From Bacteroidota bacterium (lineage in GTDB: Bacteria > Bacteroidota > Bacteroidia > Chitinophagales > BACL12), in contig JADKEK010000014.1 of NCBI GenBank assembly GCA_016718035.1, forward strand, positions 57,323 to 121,322: a stretch of DNA of 64,000 nucleotides, written 5' to 3'. The position numbers were made by a program, and so were the translations under genes. Within the stretch, counting starts at the first letter, position 1. Every line of letters begins with the position of its first letter. The notes under the pieces are model-generated. The model was not told where the DNA came from, searched no databases, and saw nothing but the letters and a program-made list of their open reading frames with translations. Below, piece after piece: positions 57,292 to 64,000 of this stretch.

Positions 57292-58446
57292 TTATTCTGT
57301 CATTGGGTTTTTGACAAACTTCCCATCACGTATTTCAAACTTTAAAAAGAGGCAATCGAGCGGACCGTTTTTTAATTTTATTTTCTCAGAAGGTTTCAAT
57401 CCGATAAATTTTGCTGCTTCTGCATTGCTGCTAAAAACCCATGCGGTAAATCCCGCATACTTGCGTTTTAAGACATTGCCAATTGTTTTATAGAACTCTA
57501 TAATATGCTCAGGTTGTAATCGCTCACCGTAAGGAGGATTGATAATTAAGACACCTTTATCACGCGGTGGTTCTGCATCTTCAAATGCTTTAGTAAAAAA
57601 CTTGATACTATTTTCAGGCATCGCGTTACCGGCATGCTTGATTGCCATAACAATATTTCTGGAACTAATATCCGAGCCGATAATAGCTAACCGACGTTGT
57701 TGCACCTCCCCTGCTGCAGCAACCATTAATTGCCTGAATAAAGAGGCATCATAATCTTTCCATTTTTGAAATCCGTAGGTTTTGCGAATTAATCCCGGTG
57801 CAATTTGATTGGCAATTAATGCTGCTTCAATAGGAATTGTTCCGCTTCCACACATGGGATCATACAAAGGCTGATTAACATCCCAACCACTTAACAAAAT
57901 TAATCCAGCAGCCTGCACTTCACTCATTGGTGCCGCATGTGTTTCGGTGCGATACCCACGTTTATGTAACGATTCTCCTGAACTATCTAATGCAATACTT
58001 ACTTCATTTTCTTTTATTCGGATATTGAACCTATACGTTGGGTCCAATTTATTTACATCTGGTCTTCTTCCAAATTTATTTCTGAAATGGTCAACCAGTG
58101 CATCTTTCATTTTTAATGCGGCGTAATTACTATGTGTAAATGTGGTAGAAAAAACCGTATTATCAATCGTAAAAGTATCATCCACATCCATTACTTCACT
58201 CCAATTAAAAGCAAGTATTTGGTCATATAATTCCTGCACATCATCTGCTCTAAATGTGGTAAGCGGCTGTAAAATTTTTATGGCTGTTCGCAAATAGATA
58301 TTGGCTGCATACAACATCGCTTTATCGCCGGAAAACGACACTGCTCTTTTCAGCACTTCTACGTCCTTAGCTCCAAGGGTTTCAAGTTCTTTGGCAAGCA
58401 CATTTTCCAAACCTTGCAGTGTTTTTGCGATATATTGTTGTTGCAT
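57292..58446 (-). CDS. THUMP-domain class I RNA methyltransferase (RlmL/RlmK-like)
   Basis: 384 residues. THUMP domain (about 1-160) then a SAM methyltransferase: YDPMCGSGTIPIEAALIANQIAPG, GSDISSRNIVMA, NPPYGERLQ (catalytic NPPY for N2-guanine). Related to RlmL and TrmN; likely target is an rRNA or tRNA guanine. No C-terminal second methyltransferase as in E. coli RlmKL. Full length for the short form. Confidence 0.92.
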   Translation of the reverse strand: MQQQYIAKTLQGLENVLAKELETLGAKDVEVLKRAVSFSGDKAMLYAANIYLRTAIKILQPLTTFRADDVQELYDQILAFNWSEVMDVDDTFTIDNTVFSTTFTHSNYAALKMKDALVDHFRNKFGRRPDVNKLDPTYRFNIRIKENEVSIALDSSGESLHKRGYRTETHAAPMSEVQAAGLILLSGWDVNQPLYDPMCGSGTIPIEAALIANQIAPGLIRKTYGFQKWKDYDASLFRQLMVAAAGEVQQRRLAIIGSDISSRNIVMAIKHAGNAMPENSIKFFTKAFEDAEPPRDKGVLIINPPYGERLQPEHIIEFYKTIGNVLKRKYAGFTAWVFSSNAEAAKFIGLKPSEKIKLKNGPLDCLFLKFEIRDGKFVKNPMTE

Positions 58447-58477
58447 AAAGTATTAATCTGATACAAAGTAAAATAAA

Positions 58478-58510
58478 AGAGGCGTTGTTTTTATTACAAC
58501 GCCTCTTTTA
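58478..58510 (-). terminator. Bidirectional terminator
   Basis: AAAAGAGGCGTTGT/ACAACGCCTCTTTT inverted repeat with A and T runs; ends the minus-strand secreted protein gene at 58529. Confidence 0.88.
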
Positions 58511-58528
58511 ATATGCTAAAGGTGGAAA

Positions 58529-59065
58529 TTATTTCGCCGCAGCGTAACAATTAAAGTCCACGTTTTTGTCTAATTGAGCAATAAAGTTGTTTAACAAACC
58601 GGCAAATAATACTTCAGCCGATTCTGTTTCTGCACCAATAGTATAACGTTCGTATACCGGTGGGTCAACTCTCAAGCAACCAACGTGTGGAGAATATTTA
58701 ACACGGCTCCAACGTAAGTCTTTTTTGAAAATCATCGCAGCAACTTTATCCGCACCGTCTTTACTCATGGTAATATCCACGTAATAAGTCCAGTTAAGAT
58801 TGCGCATTAAAACATCAAAACTCATCCAAGGTGTAGACATTCCTTTGTCTTTGTATAAATGTAGTTTATAATTGATACGGGCACCTTCAGTGCTTACATA
58901 TTCAAATTTATAGAATAAACCACTTCCATTGTTGTTTAATGATTTCTCAACAACACCCTGATGATTGGCTACCAAATAGTCTTTCATAACTACCTGGCTA
59001 TTACCTGTAACGCTAAATAAGGTTACAAAGGCAATTAATAATGTAAGGTTATATAATTTTTTCAT
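58529..59065 (-). CDS. Secreted protein, unknown function
   Basis: 178 residues with signal peptide (KKLYNLTLLIAFVTLFSVTGNSQ in part) and a beta-rich mature chain (LFYKFEYVSTEGARINYKLHLYKD in part, WTYYVDITMSKDGADKVAAMIF). Three Cys. Not recognised. It follows the haloperoxidase-like gene at 20 nt on the same strand, so a shared transcript is likely. Confidence 0.7.
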   Translation of the reverse strand: MKKLYNLTLLIAFVTLFSVTGNSQVVMKDYLVANHQGVVEKSLNNNGSGLFYKFEYVSTEGARINYKLHLYKDKGMSTPWMSFDVLMRNLNWTYYVDITMSKDGADKVAAMIFKKDLRWSRVKYSPHVGCLRVDPPVYERYTIGAETESAEVLFAGLLNNFIAQLDKNVDFNCYAAAK

Positions 59066-59085
59066 AGTTGCTATTCGCTTTTAGG

Positions 59086-60470
59086 TTATTTAGCTTCTGT
59101 ACCTTTTTTCTCAGTATGAGCAGCTTTTGTTTTGATATTTTCAAGATAATAATTACCCACACATTTACCTTGCTCTAAACCATCATCGATATCGCAATCG
59201 AAGTGGATACCACCATACATACGGCTGTAAGCAGCTTCCTGAGCAGCATCGTTAAATGATTTGAAATTTCTTGGCAATAAACCAATATCAACGTGTGAAC
59301 TATCAATAAAAGCTAAATTGTCACCAATACGTGATGTTAAAATGGTAGCAGCAGCACCACTAAATCCTGAGTGACCTGAAGTATAACCTGCAAATGGAGG
59401 TGTTTCAACATATGGTTCCCATTTTGAATCTAATGTTTCCTGAATAACAGTTTTAGGACGAACCAAGTTAACACGGTATTTAGTATGCCATACAGTGATA
59501 CAAGCATCGTTCATTGAAGTTGTAACAAGTGCATATAATTCGCAAGCACGGTCCAATTTCATGTTTTCAGACTTAACGAAATTACCCATGATTTCCATCC
59601 AGTGGCCCGCAGGAGTTGAAGTTTCACTTGGATCATCAGCCCAGTATTGAGCGATTGTTCTTTGTTCTTCCGTTAACGTTTTATCTACAGTCCAAACTTT
59701 TTTAGCTTGTTTGTATAATTCACCTGTAGTATCACCTTTTCCACCGTAAGCTGGAGCTTTGTCAATATCACACTGAGTACCATCTTTTACGAAGAAAGTA
59801 CGGTGAGTTCCCCAGAAAGGTTCAAGTGGTGTTTGATTGAAATCTGTTGGTTCCCAGTTGCTAGGGTGACCTTCACGAGTTGGTGATTTATACTGCATGT
59901 AACGTGTTTCCACATATTTGTCAGCTTCACTCCACTCAAGAATCACATCTGCTAATTCTTCGCCATAAGCTTTTGAACGTTCTAATACTTCATCTGTAAC
60001 TCCCGCAGCTTTGCGTTCTTCCATTTGTTTGTCGTACAATTTATTTAAAGTACTAACCCCTGCAGGGAAATAACGCGCTAACATACCATCCTGAACCAAA
60101 TACATGGTTTCAGTAACGCAAGTTTGCCAGTCATAAACCTGTCCCTTTTCCGGGCGAGGAAGACCTTTTAAATCAGCCAATTGGCCTTCAAGTGTTAAAT
60201 AATCAGGGCTACCAGCAATTTGTGCTTCGTACATACCAACAGCAATGTAGGCATACATACGCGAAGCATCAGGTGGTGATAAGCGCTCGCTGCTCACAAA
60301 TGCAAATAAGGCATCCCACCATTCAAGGAGGAATTTAGCATCAATTTCGCTTGATGGTGTAGACGCATCGCTATACAACGGGTTTTCTCCACCTCCGGAT
60401 TGTTTTCCGCATCCGGCAGCAAAAGAATAACACCTGTTAGCAATACTACAGTTAAGTGTTTGAATCTCAT
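59086..60470 (-). CDS. Vanadium-dependent haloperoxidase-like PAP2 lipoprotein 2 (one-base frameshift at the start)
   Basis: About 460 residues when corrected. The three anion-site motifs are complete: KYRVNLVRPKT (K-X6-RP), YTSGHSGFS, SRMYGGIHFDCD (SR-X5-H-X3-D). The N-terminus is disrupted: from the ATG at 60470 the frame must shift at A4, 60421-60424 (one base short); the corrected reading gives VILFAAGCGKQSGGGENPLYSD, a lipobox followed by the mature protein. Paralogue of the gene at 19716-21276, less divergent in the active site. Acid phosphatase or haloperoxidase; substrate unknown. Confidence 0.87.
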
Positions 60471-60598
60471 GACTCTAGAAATTTAGTTAAGTTTTATTGG
60501 ATTTAAATAAACTCCGCAAAATTAATCATTTTACGGCAGCTTTATTTCGTTAACAAAACATTTACAGAAGGGGTGCTTTCATGCCTTTATAATGGGGT

Positions 60599-60606
60599 TA
60601 ACTTTG
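60599..60606 (+). promoter_or_regulatory. Bacteroidota -7 element of the FG-GAP lipoprotein gene
   Basis: TAACTTTG, with TTTC as a weak -33 at 18 nt spacing (60577-60580). Predicted start about 60609, leader about 19 nt. Confidence 0.5.
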
Positions 60607-60627
60607 CACCTTAAACCGTAAAAAGGC

Positions 60628-63600
60628 ATGAAATCTTTCAAAACACCAATTGTAATTATCGGTATGCTCGTTCTGGTTTATAGCTGCGGCTCTAATAAGA
60701 ACGGGAAAGAATACCTCAATGAATGGAAATTTACCGAAAACATCGACAAGGCCAAAATTGTGCCTACCGACCAGGAAACCGGTAAAATGTTCGACATCTT
60801 ATCTAGTAAAACTACCGGAATTAACTTCAATAATGAACTTCTGGAAACCTTCGACCTTAACTACTACCGTTATGGATATTCCTATAATGGCGCAGGTGTT
60901 GGTGTGGGCGACTTCAACAACGATGGTCTGCAGGATTTATACTATACCGGAAACGTAGTGCCTGACCGTATTTATATCAACAAAGGCAACATGAAATTTG
61001 AAGATATTACTGCTAAATCAGGTATTAATCAGAAACCGGGTTGGAGCACAGGGGTTACTATTGTTGATGTAAACGAAGATGGTTTTAAGGATATTTACGT
61101 GTGTCGTGCGCGTTTCGAAGATCCTGAAAAACGCAGAAACTTACTCTATATCAATAACGGCGATATGACTTTTACTGAAAAAGCAAAAGAATTTGGCCTT
61201 GATGATGATAGTTATTCTACACATGCTAACTTTTTTGATGCAGATAATGATGGTGACCTTGATGTTTACATCGTAACCCACCCTACCGACTTCAAAGACA
61301 AAAACAAACAGAAAAATTATCAGAAAATTGAAGAAGGTACAAATACCAGTAACCGTTTTTACCGCAACGATGGCAATGGTAAATTTACCGAATGCCATAA
61401 AGAAGTTGGTATTAATAACCACGGTTTCGGTTTATCAGTAACAACAGGTGATATTAACAACGATGGCTGGATGGATGTATTTGTTGGTAACGACTATATC
61501 ATGCACGATTACACTTACCTTAATCAAGGTGATGGTACTTTTAAAGAAAGCAGCCGCGAAGTGTTAAACAAAACTTCCTATTACGGTATGGGTACCGATA
61601 TTGCCGATTATAACAATGACGGTTTAATGGATATGTTCACAGTGGACATGGATATTGAAGGTAACTATGGTACTAAAACCTTCATGCAATCAAACAAACA
61701 AACCTTTTTACGCACTTTAGTTAACGGCGGATATTTACAACAATACGGCCGTAATGCATTACAATTAAATAACGGCGTAGGTAAATTTAGTGAAGTTGCC
61801 AACTTTGCTGGTGTTAGTACCACTGGTTGGAGCTGGAGCCCTTTATTTGCCGATTACGATAACGATGGATATAAAGATTTATATGTGGCGAATGGTTTCT
61901 TAAAAGACAGCCACATGGATATCATGGAAGTGTATATCAAACTCACTCGCGCTAACCGTTTATCTGATTCAACTGAATATCATGAACTCAGAAAACAAAT
62001 TCCTGAAAATTCAGTACTCGAATGGCCAAACGCAATGTTCCGCAACAAAGGTGATTTAACTTTTGACGATGTGCGTGAAGAATGGGGTATGTATTTCCCA
62101 TCAACATCTTATGGTGCAGCTTATGCCGATTTCGATAATGATGGTGATATTGATATCGTATTAAATAACGCGAATATGGAAACATATATCGCAAGAAATA
62201 ATTCAACTAAATTAAGTACCAATAAATATTTACGTGTTGATTTACAAGGTGAAAAATCTAACCCTGAAGGTTTAGGTGCAAAAGTATATGTAACTACAGG
62301 TAATACTACTCAACTGGTACAAATGGAAACCGTTAAAGGTTACCTTTCTTGTTCTGAACCAATTGCACATTTTGGTTTGGGTAGTTATGAAAAAGCAGAT
62401 AAAGTAGTTGTGTTATGGTTAGATGGTAAAGAAAATGTGGCAACTGATGTAGCTGCTAATCAGGTTATTAAATTTAATCACAGCGATGCCGTTAAACCTG
62501 CTAAATCTAATATTCCTACACAGGATAAATTATTTGTTGATGCAACGGAAGATTTAAAAATTGATTTCGTTCATAAAGAAAATGAATTTGATGACTTCGA
62601 CCGTGAGTTTTTAATTCCTCACGAATTGAGCAATTTAGGACCAGGCTTAGCAGTTGGCGATGTGAATGGTGATGGCCTTGAAGACTTTTATGTTGGTGGT
62701 GCTAAAAACCAATCAGGTGTATTATATACTCAAGGTGCAAATGGTACATTTACAAAAGTAAATACTACTGCAGGTGCTAATGAAATTCAAGCGGAAGATC
62801 AGGGTGCCATATTTTTTGATGCAGATGGTGATGCAGATTTAGATTTATATGTAGTTAGTGGTGGTAGCGACTTCCCTAAAGATGAACCTGTATTACAAGA
62901 CAGATTATATATCAATAATGGCAAAGGTGAATTTACACTAGCTGCCGATGCATTACCAAAAATGATTTCAAGCGGTTCAGTAGTAGCTGCACAGGATTAT
63001 GATAAAGATGGTGATATGGATTTATTTGTTGGTGGTCGTATGATACCGGGAAATTATCCTTATCCTACTGCAAGTTATATTCTCCAAAATAATAAAGGCA
63101 AATTTACCGACGTAACTAAATCAATTGCTCCTGATTTAATGGAAATTGGAATGGTTTCTGCCGGATTATGGACCGATTATAATAATGATGGCGACTATGA
63201 TTTAATTCTTGCAGGTGAATGGATGCCAATTACTATTATTGAAAACAATGGTGGTAAATTCAAAAACATTACTGACCAAACAGGTCTTAAAGAATCTACA
63301 GGCTGGTGGAATAGTTTAACCGGTGGCGATTTTGATAATGATGGTGATATGGATTTTGTAGCAGGTAACTTTGGTATTAACCTGAAATATCGTCCAAGAG
63401 AAAAACCTATCGAATTATTTTATGATGATTACGATAATAATGGTACACATGATATCATTATGGGTTACTGGCAAGGAGATAAATTGTATCCTCAAAAAAC
63501 AAGAGAGCGTTTAATTGAACAGATAAAAGATGTTGAAACAATATTCCCTGACTGGCATACTTATGGCCAAGCAGAAATCTGGGATTTTTATGGCAAAAAA

Positions 63601-64000
63601 AGAATGGAAAATTCTAAATTACATTACAAAGCCAATACATTTTATTCATCTTATATCGAAAACCTTGGCAACAATAAATTCCAGGTTAAACGTTTACCAA
63701 ATGATGCCCAAATTTCAAGCACATTCGGTATTGTAGCAATGGATGTAAATAACGATGGCAACTTAGATATCGTTTCTCATGGTAACTTCTATGAGACAGA
63801 AATTGAAACCAATACACAGGATGCAGGTATCGGTAACGTATTATTAGGAACAGGTGATGGTCACTTTACACCATTACATGCTCGTTATTCAGGATTTTAT
63901 TCTTGCCTGAATGCAAAAGCATTAGCAGTAATTACTCTTGGAACAAACAAAACACCGGTATTATTATCAACTAATAATAATAACAAAATGGAAGCATTTA
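60628..64000 (+). CDS. Large FG-GAP/VCBS repeat lipoprotein (3' truncated by window edge)
   Basis: The frame is open from ATG 60628 to the window end (1,124 codons so far). Lipobox YSC. Then a long series of FG-GAP/VCBS repeats with calcium loops (DFNNDGLQD, DADNDGDLD, DYNNDGLMD, DYDNDGYKD, DFDNDGDID, DVNGDGLED, DKDGDMD and more), with an ASPIC/UnbV-like segment around residues 530-620 (LGAKVYVTTGNTTQ, VVLWLDGKEN). Similar in type to CRTAC1-like bacterial proteins, often near SusCD-like or TonB systems; no T9SS domain seen before the edge. Surface-exposed adhesion or ligand binding is inferred. Confidence 0.9.
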   Translation, partial: MKSFKTPIVIIGMLVLVYSCGSNKNGKEYLNEWKFTENIDKAKIVPTDQETGKMFDILSSKTTGINFNNELLETFDLNYYRYGYSYNGAGVGVGDFNNDGLQDLYYTGNVVPDRIYINKGNMKFEDITAKSGINQKPGWSTGVTIVDVNEDGFKDIYVCRARFEDPEKRRNLLYINNGDMTFTEKAKEFGLDDDSYSTHANFFDADNDGDLDVYIVTHPTDFKDKNKQKNYQKIEEGTNTSNRFYRNDGNGKFTECHKEVGINNHGFGLSVTTGDINNDGWMDVFVGNDYIMHDYTYLNQGDGTFKESSREVLNKTSYYGMGTDIADYNNDGLMDMFTVDMDIEGNYGTKTFMQSNKQTFLRTLVNGGYLQQYGRNALQLNNGVGKFSEVANFAGVSTTGWSWSPLFADYDNDGYKDLYVANGFLKDSHMDIMEVYIKLTRANRLSDSTEYHELRKQIPENSVLEWPNAMFRNKGDLTFDDVREEWGMYFPSTSYGAAYADFDNDGDIDIVLNNANMETYIARNNSTKLSTNKYLRVDLQGEKSNPEGLGAKVYVTTGNTTQLVQMETVKGYLSCSEPIAHFGLGSYEKADKVVVLWLDGKENVATDVAANQVIKFNHSDAVKPAKSNIPTQDKLFVDATEDLKIDFVHKENEFDDFDREFLIPHELSNLGPGLAVGDVNGDGLEDFYVGGAKNQSGVLYTQGANGTFTKVNTTAGANEIQAEDQGAIFFDADGDADLDLYVVSGGSDFPKDEPVLQDRLYINNGKGEFTLAADALPKMISSGSVVAAQDYDKDGDMDLFVGGRMIPGNYPYPTASYILQNNKGKFTDVTKSIAPDLMEIGMVSAGLWTDYNNDGDYDLILAGEWMPITIIENNGGKFKNITDQTGLKESTGWWNSLTGGDFDNDGDMDFVAGNFGINLKYRPREKPIELFYDDYDNNGTHDIIMGYWQGDKLYPQKTRERLIEQIKDVETIFPDWHTYGQAEIWDFYGKKRMENSKLHYKANTFYSSYIENLGNNKFQVKRLPNDAQISSTFGIVAMDVNNDGNLDIVSHGNFYETEIETNTQDAGIGNVLLGTGDGHFTPLHARYSGFYSCLNAKALAVITLGTNKTPVLLSTNNNNKMEAF

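Noticed and set aside
60719..60958. Plus-strand ORF of 79 codons at the start of the FG-GAP lipoprotein gene
   Set aside because: Lies in another frame inside the long open frame that starts at 60628 and has FG-GAP repeats.
1..64000. tRNA, rRNA or prophage genes
   Set aside because: None recognised on either strand; only the Y1 transposase gene and REP repeats suggest mobility.

Overview
The window is 64 kb of a Bacteroidota chromosome, most likely an environmental, Sphingobacteriia/Saprospiria-like member. The evidence is the C-terminal type IX secretion (T9SS) sorting domains, PorD, the bamD-rpoZ-coaBC-porD cluster, an alpha-oxoamine synthase for sphingolipid or sulfonolipid, a histone H1-like Hc1 protein, AT-rich intergenic DNA and promoters of the Bacteroidota TAnnTTTG type. 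No phage, plasmid or CRISPR locus was seen. About ten genes are interrupted by single-base indels, mostly in short homopolymers, and the reading frame resumes perfectly afterwards. This looks like residual long-read assembly error rather than gene decay.

Layout. 1-9.4 kb: accA (5' truncated), a DUF6913-like protein, dapA, small lipoprotein and membrane proteins, a histone-like gene, the alpha-oxoamine synthase, then bamD-rpoZ-coaBC-porD and a patch of degenerate repeats. 9.4-13.4 kb: an EF-G paralogue with a strong Shine-Dalgarno, a small conserved protein and a diheme cytochrome c. 13.4-15.2 kb: a gene-free region with eight copies of a short RNA-like element. 15.6-25.3 kb: guaA, a periplasmic-binding-like lipoprotein, a REP-associated tyrosine transposase between REP palindromes, an outer-membrane protein with a vanadium-haloperoxidase-like PAP2 protein, and ppdK. 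25.8-42.6 kb: surface and secreted proteins (two paralogous T9SS repeat proteins with MopE-type motifs, an M13 peptidase, a TonB receptor cluster, a beta-CASP nuclease, an FG-GAP protein). 42.6-64 kb: an AraC-type membrane regulator, PlsC, an exonuclease/GIY-YIG fusion, leucyl aminopeptidase, uridine kinase, AlkB, a thioredoxin-like/rhomboid/mnmD/FAD-oxidoreductase operon, an M1 peptidase, a THUMP methyltransferase, a second vanadium-haloperoxidase-like lipoprotein and a large FG-GAP lipoprotein running off the end.

The most unusual feature is the array at 13.5-15.15 kb. Eight copies share an invariant leader (TTTCATGGGGATAGCAGA) running into a hairpin AGCAGAG...CTCTGCT followed by six or seven T. 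Seven copies have, at fixed distance upstream, a sequence matching a sigma-54 (-24/-12) promoter: TGGCACACCGTTTGCA (perfect) or TGGCACG-N4-TTGA. Each unit therefore looks like a complete gene for a small RNA of about 58 nt with its own sigma-54 promoter and terminator. Six units repeat at exactly 183 bp. The hairpin interior differs between copies yet stays able to pair. I cannot match it to a named RNA family.
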